From positions 8,370,001 through 8,434,000 of the forward strand of contig OZ038454.1 in NCBI GenBank assembly GCA_964036195.1: DNA of 64,000 nt. The letters are read 5' to 3'. The notes beneath the pieces are model-generated. The model was not told the DNA's origin. It worked only from the letters and a program-made list of their open reading frames with translations, and ran no database searches. The stretch is from Sphaerolaimus hirsutus. Its lineage: Eukaryota > Nematoda > Chromadorea > Monhysterida > Sphaerolaimidae. Positions 36,401 to 42,995 of this stretch are shown one piece after another (within the stretch, counting starts at the first letter, position 1; every line of letters starts with the position of its first letter). The translations under genes and the position numbers were made by a program.

Positions 36401-39400
36401 GCCAATTCTGGCCCCCATGTGCTCCATGAATCGCTTGGGATAGTGGATTGTACACTTTCTAAAACCTATGTTTTTCTCAAAAAAAATGTTTCAGTTTGAT
36501 CAACAACACCATCATTGTGTGGGGGTTCTGGGGACTCTGAGGGTGTAAAAAAGTTGTACATACTTTGAATCTACCAATGTTAAAAAAACTTTTTGGTCTC
36601 AAATGTCCAGAAAAAAAATTATTGAAAATTTAAATTTCATTGGGAACAAAAATTTGTTTGGAATTCTCATTTATATTTTCCAGAAAAAAATGTGAAAAAT
36701 TTTTATTATGCATCATAGGTGGCCTGAGGGAGGTGCCCCCTAGGGTATATACCGTATTTCCTCGAAATACCCCCCCCCCCCTCGAAATACCCCCCCCCCT
36801 CGTTTGACCCCCCCCCTCTCGGGACCACTATGAAACAATCACCCCCCGGGGGGTATTTCGAGGAAATACGGTATAGTAAATACTTGGGGGCACCCTCACA
36901 CAAGATGAAAGCCTAACAGCTTGCACGTGGGATTTGTAAAAGACAATTAAGTGATTTTCTCATTTATATTTTCCACCAGTTTACATCAATTTTCGAAATA
37001 TTCTCATATGCAAATGATCAGCCCAATCTTGCTCAAATTTTGTGTCAATGTTGGGTCAATATTTCGTTACATTGTCCCTAAATGGCACCCCCCCAGCACT
37101 CCCCTGGTCAGCCGTGACAGCCTTCTATATATTTTTTCCGATTTTTTTTCTGGCAAATATAATTGGAAAATTTCGGAATCCCACGCAGAATATTGCTGCG
37201 GGAAAGTGCGCTGCCATTTTTGGCATGCTGCCAACACAAGCAATGGATACGCTTGTGCTGGCAGTTTTATGATGAAAAAATCACAAATGGCTCGCTCAGA
37301 GCGGCACATAGGTGCAGGGTTATTTTTACCCCCTGCTGTCACCCCACTGCTGCTGCCCCGCAAAAATCCATCCCAAATTGCAGATATCAGCCACTTCATA
37401 ACATTCAAACTTATTGAGAACTTTATAAGTGCAAACATTTTGATTGTGATTGCAAAAACCACAAATTTATACTTTCTGGGAATGACCTCTTCATCTGTCT
37501 GGCCCATTTACACAAAATACAGGACACATTTATATGTTTAACATATAACATATATGATATATGTTTAACAGATAAATGTTGTCTGAATTCAATGGGCACT
37601 AGCATTTAATGATTTGCATCCAGATGCTGCAGAGGCTGGTCACGCTTTTATGGAAATGCTGTCTTTGAACAGTGGCATTTCCACTGATGGCCATAAATGC
37701 AGACTTTGTGCAACAATGTGGTGCGGGACCAGCCACATGTTGCTCATGACACTTAGGAAGCCAGTCCTGGCCCCCTTGTGCTGTATGATAAGCCTAGGGC
37801 TGTGTAAGGCACATTAGTTCCAATATATGTTTTAATCAAAAAAATAATTCAGGTTTGATCTTCGGCAAAATTTTGGTGTGGGGATTGTGTGGATTGTGAG
37901 GGGGTGGAAAAGTTGCAGGAACTTACCATCTCATATGTCAAGAAAAATCAGTGGCCTAAACCATCCCCAACCAATTTTATAAATAAATCAAATTTCAGCC
38001 TGAACAAAAATTTGTATGGATTTTCCATTCATATTTGCCAGAAAAAAAACACGAAAAACAATATTTTCAGCAGCACCCTCACAAGATGACAGCCTGACAG
38101 CTTGCATGTGGGGGTTTTAAAACATGGTTTTGTGAAATTTTGTGTATTTTCCATTTCAATTTTCCACCAGTTTAAGTAGTGAATCCGTGTATACTCCAGT
38201 CACTTTACACCCTGCATGCGTGGTTCCCGCTGGAACAGGGACGTATCCAGGATTTTTGAGCGGGGGGGGGGCTGTTTGTTTACGGAGGCCGGCGAGCGGG
38301 GGGGGGGGACTCAGCCCCCCCCCTAAAATTTTACGTAGTGTGGCGGAATGGCGCTGGCGCCACTAGTAGGCGCAACGCCATGGCGCCATTGGCGTTGGCG
38401 CCAGCGCCATGGAACGCTGTAAATGTATGTAAATATACATACAAATACAGATAACAGCACAAAATTGTGTATATTTATAATGATTTCGGCCACAGGGAGA
38501 AAATCTGCTAATAATACACCACGTCTGGTGAAAAATGCGCGCTTGCGCGCAAAATTTTTTTACACTGACATCGAAAAAGTGGCATTTTCCGGACAATTTC
38601 TGGTCTCACCCCGGAAGGGGGGGGGGCTGCAGCCCCCCCCCCCTGGATACGGCCCTGCGCTGGAAGCGTGCCAACGATTTTTTACGCATGCGATTGTCAC
38701 AAAAAGTTGAAAAAGTCGACTCTGTTATAACGCTATACGTGAACTTATTCACAACAATGATTTTTTTCGTCTTTCATACAACAATCGTATGGTTTGTTGG
38801 TATCGTATGGTTATCATCATTGGCACGCTTCCAACGTGAGACATAAATGAGTGCGAGGGCATAGTATCATGTCCGCCGAGTATACTAGGGTGCTGTAGAA
38901 ACACTTTTAGCACACGCAGGGTGTTGTATGCACTTATTTATCCTGGCGCCCTATTTTTCAAATGGCGCCATGTCGCCCTTGGCGCTTGGCACCCACTTTC
39001 TGATTGGCGCCATGGCGCCCTTTTTTCTGGCGCTTTTCCATCACTAGTGTGCAGCCTGTAAACTTTTCGCAATCCATTTGTACACTTTGATCCAACTTTT
39101 TAGCACTTTATATTTACCTTTTTCACAGGTGGAGACGTGGGTACAACGCATCGGACAATTTGTAGAGGCGGAAGACTCAGAATCTCTGTTCGCTATTTTT
39201 TCGACGGCTTATAAATGCAGGGAGGAGGACGTAGACACATACGGAAAAGTGGTCCAGGCTTTTGCGCACAACGATTTTTCACCTGAAGGTGCGTTTTTCC
39301 GTGTTTATTGCGTATTTTATGGCGCACAGCGCACTCAAAATAGGCAACGGCGGTTCGAACGGTTTTTGCAAGGTCGGAATTGAAAAGGATTGGAATTAAA

Positions 39401-39628
39401 AATCGTCCGAACCGACCCAAATTGCAGTATTTTTTTCAGTCTTGTCGTAATTAAAATCGTCCGAACCGACTATAATTCCGCCCGGGCGTAAATATAAAAA
39501 AAACGTTCGAACCGCCCTTGCCAATTTTGAGTGCGCGCTGCGCCTATTAGTACGGTATTTTTAATTGAAAAAAAACATTTACAGACCTGGTCAGTTGGTA
39601 TCAAGAGAACACCCAGTTCAGGGATTAA
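9399..39628 (+). CDS. LOTUS (OST-HTH) and Tudor domain protein, 19 exons, 930 aa
   Basis: Exons: 9399-9493, 9573-9666, 19316-19597, 20292-20411, 22479-22631, 23167-23226, 24481-24849, 25030-25255, 26935-27089, 30918-31013, 31203-31289, 31576-31633, 32053-32177, 32739-32900, 33466-33693, 33912-34004, 34421-34606, 39129-39288, 39585-39628. They sum to 2793 nt with every phase matching. Architecture: LOTUS 1 (about residues 5-95), an RGG-rich stretch (about 97-130), a Pro/Gln/Tyr-rich linker with 10-residue repeats (about 158-391), a divergent second LOTUS-like domain (about 397-485), a Pro-rich linker, an extended Tudor module (about 600-865), and a helical C-terminus. In the family (TDRD5/Tejas, TDRD7/Tapas, nematode LOTR-1) LOTUS domains bind Vasa-type helicases and Tudor domains bind methylated arginine in germ-granule proteins. 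That function is inferred here from the domains. The donors after 19597, 25255, 27089 and 31289 are weak (GTTCG/GTTCA/GTTGG), so those ends are less certain. Confidence 0.82.
9573..9666 (+). CDS. Exon 2: core of LOTUS 1
   Basis: Acceptor TTCGCAG, donor AGG|GTGAGC. It encodes DLNGIAIPYKDFGCQ then SLEEFVKKLEGEGHLR. The G-x-x-IPYK-x-x-G-x-x-SLEEF signature is the most diagnostic LOTUS segment. About 9.6 kb of intron follows. Confidence 0.82.
10135..11335. repeat. Cluster of TACGTTTACG-type elements
   Basis: Several diverged copies (about 10135-10330, 10625-10745, 10805-10945, 11150-11335) share TTTACG / AAAGTACTC / AACAACTCT motifs. Others are at 42510-42995, 45470-45620, 51055-51430 and 52617-52712. 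This fills part of the 9.6-kb second intron of the LOTUS-Tudor gene. Confidence 0.55.
11499..11880. mobile_element. 5'-truncated CAGGGACG-type element
   Basis: The right end GGATACGGCCCTG matches the hAT-like copy at 38236-38657 and the interior is similar. The left terminus is missing. Confidence 0.6.
11905..12253. mobile_element. AGCCGG...CAGCTCAGCGGC MITE
   Basis: Ends GCATTACAGCTCAGCGGC and GCCGCTGAGCTGTAATCC. It is the same family as 48403-48815. Confidence 0.7.
12277..12727. mobile_element. TAGGGATGG hAT-like element carrying a minisatellite
   Basis: Left end TAGGGATGG, right end CCATCCCCA. The flanks CTCAGAAC and CTGAGCAC are a decayed 8-bp duplication. The 18-bp array at 12369-12548 lies inside. 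Confidence 0.6.
12369..12548. repeat. 18-bp x 10 minisatellite
   Basis: Ten head-to-tail units AGGGATCCTTTCCTTTTC, identical except for one change in the last unit. Each has a BamHI site. The unit is six codons, so it is open in several frames; there is no sign that it is translated. Confidence 0.92.
13248..13740. mobile_element. ACCGTATTT MITE copy
   Basis: Ends ACCGTATTTTCTCAAATA and an inverse AAAATACAGT. G-rich arms lie around a 200-bp core. Confidence 0.65.
13752..15373. mobile_element. ACCGTATTT element interrupted by a GGCGCC element
   Basis: The flanks of the insertion join into the same core sequence as the uninterrupted copy at 55596-55990 (GTAGACGGTATAAAC across the junction). 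Confidence 0.72.
13980..15087. mobile_element. GGCGCC-rich element (TAGTGATGG ends), 1.1 kb
   Basis: Ends TAGTGATGGAA and CCATCACTA, with GGCGCC/AGGCGCCAAGG arrays near both ends and a unique core of about 700 bp. No duplicated flank is visible, unlike the copy at 34989-39046. Confidence 0.75.
15661..16903. mobile_element. TTAGGGTGTAAACTA element, interrupted
   Basis: Inverted ends TTAGGGTGTAAACTA.GTTTCT. The interior resembles the 25320-26588 family at low similarity. It is interrupted by an ACCGTAAATCC MITE (16314-16718). Confidence 0.68.
16314..16718. mobile_element. ACCGTAAATCC MITE inside 15661-16903
   Basis: Ends ACCGTAAATCCTCGAATA and GGATTTACGGT. C-rich CCCCCCTCGAATAA units lie in both arms. 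Confidence 0.72.
17183..17531. mobile_element. GAGTCGAGTC-rich element
   Basis: Ends AGGGCTCGAA and TTCGAGCCCT, made largely of GAGTC units. It is inserted into a C-run of an ACCGTATT-type element (about 17090-17865). Confidence 0.68.
17880..17965. mobile_element. Fragment of the introner-like family
   Basis: TTTTACAGGGTCTTTTACATGACACATGAC matches, in pieces of fewer than 20 nt, the arms at 63600-63760. Confidence 0.5.
19316..19597 (+). CDS. Exon 3: end of LOTUS 1 and RGG-rich region
   Basis: Acceptor GCGCGCAG. It opens LRSVNGTLMVDGVPTKDV then SHVVNLVQRTKSK, the final strands and helix of the LOTUS fold. It then runs into SRRGGRGGGQ and further Gly/Arg-rich sequence. RG motifs of this kind are typical arginine-methylation sites. 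The donor is uncertain: GTTCGC after 19597 keeps phase 0; otherwise the frame stops at 19607. Confidence 0.75.
19665..19892. mobile_element. Palindromic element with a second palindrome at its centre
   Basis: Outer arms: CGCTTCACACAGCGATTTT and its inverse. Inside (19725-19833) is an ACCGTATTTCTTCTAATAG...GAAATACGGT palindrome. Confidence 0.65.
20292..20411 (+). CDS. Exon 4: disordered linker
   Basis: Acceptor TACACAG, donor CCG|GTGTGT; 40 codons in phase 0. It encodes VPPGGSWASAVRNVSS, then NPAVVRQPLNQIQQPAF. Low complexity, Pro/Gln/Val-rich, consistent with the linker after the first LOTUS domain. Confidence 0.65.
20679..21365. mobile_element. TTCAAACGGGAT element, copy 1
   Basis: Ends AGGGTTCAAACGGGATCCC and TCCCGTTTGAACCCT. 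The arms are tandem CCAATCCCGATCCCGAAA units. Other copies: 22067-22457 and 32205-32667. Confidence 0.75.
21394..21910. repeat. Repeat with GGATAGATAGCTGAGCGGCC units
   Basis: The same family recurs at about 20100-20260, 34640-34800, 50040-50190, 50585-51040, 58640-58950 and 62917-63412. The GATAGATAGCT motif and C/G runs are shared. Confidence 0.6.
22067..22457. mobile_element. TTCAAACGGGAT element, copy 2
   Basis: Ends AAGGTTCAAACGGGATTG and TCCCGTTTGAACCTT. It ends 21 bp before exon 5 of the LOTUS-Tudor gene. Confidence 0.72.
22479..22631 (+). CDS. Exon 5: Ser/His/Pro-rich linker
   Basis: Acceptor TTCAAG, donor TAC|GTGAGT; 51 codons, phase 0. The residues include LDSSHQTTQRPAVVAH and SARPPPY. 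The exon begins only 21 bp after a TTCAAACGGGAT element, so the acceptor lies almost at the edge of a transposon. Confidence 0.62.
23167..23226 (+). CDS. Exon 6: 60-nt Met/Pro/Tyr microexon
   Basis: Acceptor ACGTAG, donor CCC|GTGAGC, phase 0. It encodes 20 residues that begin MYPGYRMPFPYMG and end in a PFYPYP motif. The Tyr/Pro/Met-rich composition recalls phase-separating linkers of RNA-granule proteins. Confidence 0.68.
23384..24246. mobile_element. TATGGATGGCC/GGCATCCCTA element
   Basis: The interior shares TATAGCCATAGAATGGCTG with the element at 1414-2092. It fills the intron between exons 6 and 7. Confidence 0.6.
24481..24849 (+). CDS. Exon 7: linker with a 10-residue tandem repeat
   Basis: Acceptor ATTTGCAG, donor CAG|GTGAGT; 123 codons. 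After a Ser/Gln/Tyr-rich start, about 24619-24849 is made of roughly eight copies of a 10-residue unit with consensus V-G-x-[AV]-P-x-Q-Q-P-x (e.g. VGTAPVQQEK, VGKAPMQQPK). The DNA unit is 30 bp, so length changes stay in frame. Strong GC3 bias supports this frame over the shadow frames. Confidence 0.8.
25030..25255 (+). CDS. Exon 8: second, divergent LOTUS-like domain
   Basis: Acceptor TTTTAG; donor G|GTTCGT (phase 1). It encodes LVSDLEQLVKFQTNSS, GNIAVAYGRLKSEYAATYG and, later, IMAFVERYMAGVLHAYF. The helix, G-N-I-x-V, L-x-x-E-Y-x-x-x-Y-G and F-V-x-x-Y order follows the LOTUS pattern seen in exons 1-2, at lower similarity. Assignment as a LOTUS domain is an inference. An intact 1.27-kb transposon begins 65 bp after this exon. 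Confidence 0.72.
25320..26588 (+). mobile_element. 1.27-kb Tc1/mariner-type non-autonomous element, copy 1
   Basis: Inverted ends start CACTACCGTGCAGAATAG and are flanked by TA on both sides (25318-25319, 26589-26590). There is no transposase ORF. It lies in the intron between exons 8 and 9. A near-identical copy in the opposite orientation is at 40835-42106. Confidence 0.85.
26935..27089 (+). CDS. Exon 9: end of LOTUS 2 and Pro-rich linker
   Basis: Acceptor CTCTCAG, proposed donor GGC|GTTCAA. The split codon with exon 8 gives Asp, then SRGILQLRLHPDHPDSV, a plausible last beta strand of the second LOTUS domain. It continues into TPRRGAPPPPAPKYD. The donor is weak; another candidate lies about 25 nt downstream. 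Confidence 0.62.
27561..28284. repeat. 362-bp tandem duplication with 27-bp sub-repeats
   Basis: 27561-27922 and 27923-28284 are near-identical. Most of each is built of about 27-bp units such as ATGGCACCCCCTGGGGACC. The sub-repeats continue to about 28460. Long ORFs on both strands are a result of the 9-codon period. Confidence 0.85.
28450..30035. repeat. Satellite-like array
   Basis: Roughly a dozen diverged units of about 100-190 bp, each with AGTGCATAT, ATCAGAAACCC, TTTCACAAATTG and CAGGGTTATGGTAATG. It is located in the intron between exons 9 and 10. Confidence 0.8.
30508..30583 (-). ncRNA. tRNA-like sequence (not a working tRNA)
   Basis: On the minus strand it has a B box GGTTCGATTCC, a T-arm GCGGG/CCCGC and an A-box-like GGTGCAGCGTTTAGG. 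The anticodon arm is CTCG...CGAG with a 9-nt loop and the acceptor stem does not pair. It is best read as a tRNA-derived module. Confidence 0.5.
30672..30745 (+). ncRNA. Second tRNA-like arm, opposite strand
   Basis: GGTGAGCAGCGAATGG and GCGGGTTCCATTCCCG mimic A and B boxes in the order of a tRNA. The rest is diverged. Confidence 0.4.
30918..31013 (+). CDS. Exon 10: Pro-rich linker
   Basis: Acceptor GCGCGCAG, donor CTG|GTGCCA; 32 codons, phase 0. It encodes STPVSTGEQPPRLPTPP and ends RPPAAPSYDL. The donor GT is the first dinucleotide of an inserted inverted-repeat element (31014-31178). The reading frame continues uninterrupted if that element and one CTG are removed. Confidence 0.66.
31014..31178. 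mobile_element. Introner-like inverted-repeat element in the LOTUS-Tudor gene
   Basis: Begins GTGCCAATCCCAGACCCTG and ends GGGTCTGGGACTGCGCC. The arms pair almost along the whole length around GGCAACCGAGTTGCC. CTG lies on each side (31011-31013, 31179-31181). Removing element plus one CTG leaves an open frame across exons 10-11. Confidence 0.75.
31203..31289 (+). CDS. Exon 11: Pro-rich linker, continues exon 10
   Basis: Acceptor ACCAGCCAG, donor AGC|GTTGGT; 29 codons. It encodes SGASAGSKRPPPPVAPSY then LPEDCATLEGS. The 21 nt between the element end and this acceptor (31182-31202) are also open in the same frame, consistent with one ancestral exon split by the insertion. Confidence 0.6.
31576..31633 (+). 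CDS. Exon 12: 58-nt exon before the Tudor module
   Basis: Acceptor TTTTACAG, donor CCAG|GTGAGT (phase 1). It encodes GSTIGNLTLKMSGVAVRSP. The phase fits exons 11 and 13. Confidence 0.62.
32053..32177 (+). CDS. Exon 13: start of the extended Tudor module
   Basis: Acceptor CCTTTCAG, donor GAG|GTATTT. It encodes GNVIVGPTLEADLPN, then RLGSWDAINALPFDDP and RRMIE. The downstream intron is filled by a TTCAAAC element (32205-32667) with a TTCCG element inside it. Confidence 0.72.
32205..32667. mobile_element. TTCAAAC element, copy 3, with a TTCCG element inside
   Basis: Ends AGGGTTCAAAC and TTTGAACCCT; the inner TTTTCCG-rich part (about 32217-32467) opens AGGGTGTCAA. Confidence 0.62.
32739..32900 (+). 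CDS. Exon 14: Tudor module, first SN-like strands and helix
   Basis: Acceptor AACCGCAG, donor AAG|GTGTCG; 54 codons. It encodes IKLVKFHSLDQLHVMP, then ALSQLKCDLESFYGVN. The V..F.S...L.V ... L..L...L..FY pattern is the usual lead-in to an extended Tudor domain. Ending at 32900, not at the longer open frame, is chosen because it keeps phase with exon 15. Confidence 0.76.
33466..33693 (+). CDS. Exon 15: Tudor core
   Basis: Acceptor ATTTCAG, donor GAG|GTTTGA; 76 codons. It encodes PPILRALVDLSSFD, then VVVLQVDFGDQERLNV, then EIRKLDARFAQTPVTLVPMQ. The RA-x-V ... V-x-F-G-x-x-E ... L-x-x-L-x-x-x-F motif is diagnostic of a Tudor domain. Tyr-to-Phe (DFG for the common DYG) and Asp for Asn in the aromatic-cage loop could affect methylarginine binding. 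Confidence 0.86.
33912..34004 (+). CDS. Exon 16: extended Tudor, SN-like helix
   Basis: Acceptor TTTGCAG, donor CAG|GTGAAC; 31 codons. It encodes EIDPSVEAVSYWEAL then DTEVRSYCDTRQTYAQ. Confidence 0.75.
34421..34606 (+). CDS. Exon 17: extended Tudor C-terminal strands
   Basis: Acceptor CCGCCGCAG, donor GAG|GTTCTG; 62 codons. It encodes LQKWCGESCALVGDIVEL, then VSTTLSTQLVHMQLASRV and PPLVVPIE. The L.G.VVEL ... L....V..QLASR order fits the SN-like tail of an extended Tudor domain. Confidence 0.75.
35568..38174. mobile_element. AAACTGGTGG element nested in the GGCGCC element
   Basis: Starts AAACTGGTGGCACATATAAA (with a second start at about 35601) and ends TTTTCCACCAGTTT. CATTTATATTTTCCACCAG also occurs at about 36960-36980, so it may be two joined copies. 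Confidence 0.55.
36751..36872. mobile_element. Minimal ACCGTATTT MITE (122 bp)
   Basis: ACCGTATTTCCTCGAAATAC to its exact inverse, with C/G runs between. It is the shortest intact copy and the deepest level of nesting. Confidence 0.8.
38236..38657. mobile_element. hAT-like MITE (CAGGGACGTATCC)
   Basis: Ends CAGGGACGTATCCAGG and GGATACGGCCCTG, with a perfect 8-bp duplication CGCTGGAA (38228-38235 and 38658-38665). Confidence 0.85.
39129..39288 (+). CDS. Exon 18: helical C-terminal domain
   Basis: Acceptor TTCACAG, donor GAAG|GTGCGT. It encodes VETWVQRIGQFVEAEDSES then LFAIFSTAYKCREEDV and VVQAFAHNDFSP. It is separated from exon 17 by 4.5 kb that is nearly all nested transposons. Confidence 0.76.
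39585..39628 (+). CDS. Exon 19: last exon and stop
   Basis: Acceptor ATTTACAG; it completes Asp, then LVSWYQENTQFRD and TAA at 39626-39628. The phase fit and the absence of another way to end the frame make this convincing although it is only 44 nt. Confidence 0.74.
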
Positions 39629-40040
39629 GAATGTGCATTTATTGTGATGTCGTTTTTATACTTATCGTCTTTTTTGCCCCCATTTCTCTGTTTTCGCCTG
39701 AATTTTTTGAATTAGTCTGTAGTCTGTAGTGTGTTATAAAAAAACCTCGGGATTTTTTTAATTAGTCAGAATTGTGATGGTTCATTTCGCTTGGTTTGTT
39801 TAGTTCGTTTGGTTTCGCTCTTTTCACTATTCTACTTGTCGTATTGCTTTAATGGAGTTTTTTTCAATCATCGTACAGTTCGGTGATATTCGCCATTATT
39901 CCATTTCTCGTCATTTCGGCAAAATTGATTTTTGTCTGTGTGTGTCGTAATTACGGTTCAAGATTACTCAGGTGTGTAATTGGATGCAAGTCAGAAGTAT
40001 AAAAAATAAAACAACCTTGATGAAATATAAATACCTGAAA
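39629..40040 (+). other. Probable 3' UTR of the LOTUS-Tudor gene
   Basis: AT-rich, non-repetitive sequence after the stop. AATAAA at about 40005 is a plausible polyadenylation signal. No coding potential was seen. Confidence 0.35.
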
Positions 40041-40546
40041 TTTATTTAAAATTCCAAAATCCGCTTTTTTTACATTTTACAAGCAGATTTACGTGTTCGC
40101 GTGTGAATACCCCGACATCAACTTTGTCTTCATCTGTTCCAGACATTTGATTTTATGGTGTGATGTCTTTAAATTTGAGTGTGACCATGCGATAAGTTGT
40201 AAGTTCGTCCAAAAATTTCACCCCACAATATTTGTAAGCAGTTTTTCCGGTAAACACAACGCGCATCTTTTAGCAAAGTTTGTTTGCAATTAGGTTTTAC
40301 TATTCGCCAGTTTCCCAACGGCCGTGTGTGAAATTGAACCGATTTTGTTTCGGATCGCATTGCAAATTATCAAGCGCCAATGCAGAACAAAGGCTTAACG
40401 CAATCTCATTATATATCCCACGCTGGTTGGTAAAATAACAATTTCATGATCTGTTTTCGCCGCCCGTATTTTATATTGTTTTTCAGTGTCGATAGCTTCA
40501 TTTCGTTTTTAAATAGAGCTAAAAATATTTTATCAAACAACTGAAA

Positions 40547-40702
40547 ATGAATTGGCATATTGTGACAGTATTCGTAGCGTTAAGCGCTTTATCAATGTCA
40601 GATTGCTTTCATCCCACCAGCAACCTGGGGCGACGTTTTGTGAGTACCGTGTCAGCTTTTTGGCACCTTGCCAACTGCATCTGGTGCCAACGTGGTTGGT
40701 AG
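40547..40702 (+). CDS. Possible small secreted peptide ORF (51 aa)
   Basis: A 51-codon ORF starts MNWHIVTVFVALSALS, which resembles a signal peptide, then reads DCFHPTSNLGRRF. A GTGAGT donor at 40640 in phase 0 suggests that the real product may splice after the Phe. No downstream exon could be assigned. Length alone does not exclude chance, so confidence is low. Confidence 0.22.
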   Translation: MNWHIVTVFVALSALSMSDCFHPTSNLGRRFVSTVSAFWHLANCIWCQRGW

Positions 40703-40834
40703 ACGCCAGGAAAAGTGTTTACATAAGCCCAAGAAAATTGCACTTGAGGCGCCAGTCCCGCGCTAAAGACAAAGAAATTCATCTCACCCAATATTTTCCG
40801 TTTTTGAACTGTATACGTAACTGACCTCAAAATA

Positions 40835-42106
40835 CACTACCGTGCAGAATAGTTGAGACTTTTCACACATAGAGAAACAGTAGGCTGGGGGTCCACTGCA
40901 CTTTTTTGCTTCCCAATTTCTTGTCCCTTGCCCAATTTTGATGCCGTTTGAGTATGTTGGGGTTTGATGCTGGGGATACAATGAAAAATTTTTGTTTGCT
41001 CAAATAAACCCCCAGGCCCAAGATAAGGGGGTCTATAAAAAGATGGTCAATAAATATACAAAAAAATGGGCAATCTGGATGAGTGTCTTTGAAGCTTAAT
41101 AACTCAATCATTTCTGGGCTGATTTGAATCATTCAACACTTCAAATGATCGGGACAACCTGCAGATTCTATTTTTGTTGTCGGTTTAGTGATGTCTAAAT
41201 TCCGTATGTCAATTTGACCCAGTTTTTGAACATAAAAAATAAATTTTTTGGACATGCTATCATATACCCGATGACAATGAGGATTCATTTAAAACAGAAA
41301 TGAGTTCAATATCTCTTTCCAATCAAAAGTTATGGCACTTCAAAGTTTTCAATGGTGTCTAAATATTTAACTACTCAATATGCTCATTTTACTGGGGTTT
41401 GCAGCATGAAAATTTTGTTATTGAACAGTCTATAACATACTTTAGACAGAGAGAATCAATATAACAAAAACGTTTTTTCAATATTACTTTCCAATCAAAA
41501 GTTAAAGCACTCACAAACTTCCATCTTCATTCCATCCAAAATAATTGCACATTGCTCATTCACAGTTGGGCCAACTTTTCTCCCTAATAGAGCAAGGCCA
41601 AAACCTCAAATTTACACACCAAATAGCCCCACCCAGTAGTATGCCTACCCCCATTTCAGAGTTGCTGGCAATGGATGCAAAACTGCAGCAAAAATAAATA
41701 AATGCCACATTTCCATATATGCATCACCATATGCTTTTCATGCTTAGAATGTTTCTTGCTGCACACAGAGCTCAGCGATGCAGGCAAGCAGTTGCCATGG
41801 TGAAAATTTTGTTAAAAAATGAACATAGGAGGTGGATATAGACTTTAAAGTGAGATACTGGGTGGCTACTGCCCAAAACAAGAAAAGTCTCAACTATTCT
41901 GAAACATGAACAAACTGAGTTAATATGTTTGTACACTAGGAATATACACTGATTTGAACTTGAGGGGCGGTCATCCTGGGCATGTGTAGTCAACCCCCCA
42001 GGGTACCCATGTATAGTATCCAAATGTTTTGCATATCAACCATTTCGAAATTCTGGCAACATTAATCACACAGCGCAAAAAGTCTCAACTATTCTGCACG
42101 GTAGTG
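40835..42106 (-). mobile_element. 1.27-kb Tc1/mariner-type element, copy 2 (inverted)
   Basis: Same ends and interior as 25320-26588 in the opposite orientation; TA flanks at 40833-40834 and 42107-42108. Confidence 0.85.
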
Positions 42107-42197
42107 TACATGTCTAGGACTGAGCGGACCGCATGCCTTCCACACAAAGGTCCAAGATACCATAGCGGGGTAATTTACTGTCTAATATTTAGGACTA

Positions 42198-42472
42198 TTA
42201 CATTGAAAACTCATAAGAGCGGTGCTGCATCACAACAATTAAGTACGTCTGGGCGTGTGGCGCCAAATCATTTTGGCGCCATTCCATGGCGCTGAACTGG
42301 CGCTGCAACACCTCTGACTGGAACTGGTCCATTTTGCCACAGGCGCTCTCATCGGGCAGGGATTCGGGCGGTGCGTGGGGCGCCCACCCGCCGCCCATCA
42401 TGGGCACCGGCAGTCTGGGTGACTCGGTGGGCACCTGGTGGAAACCGGTGCTGTACAACCAGCCCAGGTTGG
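42198..42472 (-). CDS. Orphan GC-rich exon-like stretch
   Basis: The minus-strand frame from acceptor CCCAAG above 42472 is open for 90 codons, with high GC at third positions. The residues include NLGWLYSTGFHQVPTE, PVPMMGGGWAPHAPP and KMDQFQSEVLQRQFSAM. The last part (below about 42303) is a GGCGCC element read as protein. The phase would fit the donor of the exon at 46587 as well as the exon at 45865 does. The plus strand is also open here, so strand is not certain. Confidence 0.3.
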
Positions 42473-42509
42473 CTTGGGTGGGTCGTCGGGCAGTTGCGTT
42501 CACGGCATA

Positions 42510-42995
42510 GTTGTTGAAACGTATTTACGTTTCCTCGATAATTACGGATACTCTAGTACTGTGTAAATACGTTTACGTTTCCTCGCGAAAAAAGTACCGG
42601 TATTCGCTTACTCGCGTGCTTTTTGAAAGTACGCGAGTACAGAAAACGTATTTTAGGGGACAGACAGTGTCATTTTGCCAAACAGAAACTGACAAACATC
42701 AGACATTTCCATAAGAAATACTTAGCAGAGGAGATAAACACATCTTTTTGTATATCAGAGTAAAAAATCGAAAAATACTGACTTTTTCTAAACTTTTACG
42801 TTTTCTGTGAAAAAATACCCGTTTTTTAAATTTTCTCAAGAAAAATATCTCGTTTTTACGTTTTCTCTGAAAAAATCATTTGTAAAAGTATTTAAAAAAT
42901 ACTTTACGTTTTCTGTACTCAGGGGTGAGTAAAAGAAAAATACTTTACGTTTATGTTTACTTTTAAAAAAGTTCAGTACTTTTAACAACACTGGT
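42510..42995. repeat. TACGTTTACG-type element
   Basis: Begins GTTGTTGAAACGTATTTACG and ends TACTTTTAACAACACTGG. It is inverted at the ends and AT-rich inside. From here to about 43890 I see no gene. Confidence 0.55.

Larger units (their letters stand above)
34989..39046. mobile_element. GGCGCC element with multiple nested insertions, 4.06 kb
   Basis: Ends TAGTGATGGAATGGCGCC and TTTTCCATCACTA, with a perfect 8-bp duplication GTGTGCAG (34981-34988 and 39047-39054). It contains the elements at 35568-38174, 36751-36872 and 38236-38657. It fills nearly the whole intron between exons 17 and 18. Confidence 0.82.

Noticed and set aside
36951-37541. 196-aa plus and 146-aa minus ORFs
   Set aside because: Inside the nested AAACTGGTGG element; no transposase motif (no DDE or zinc finger) could be seen on either strand.
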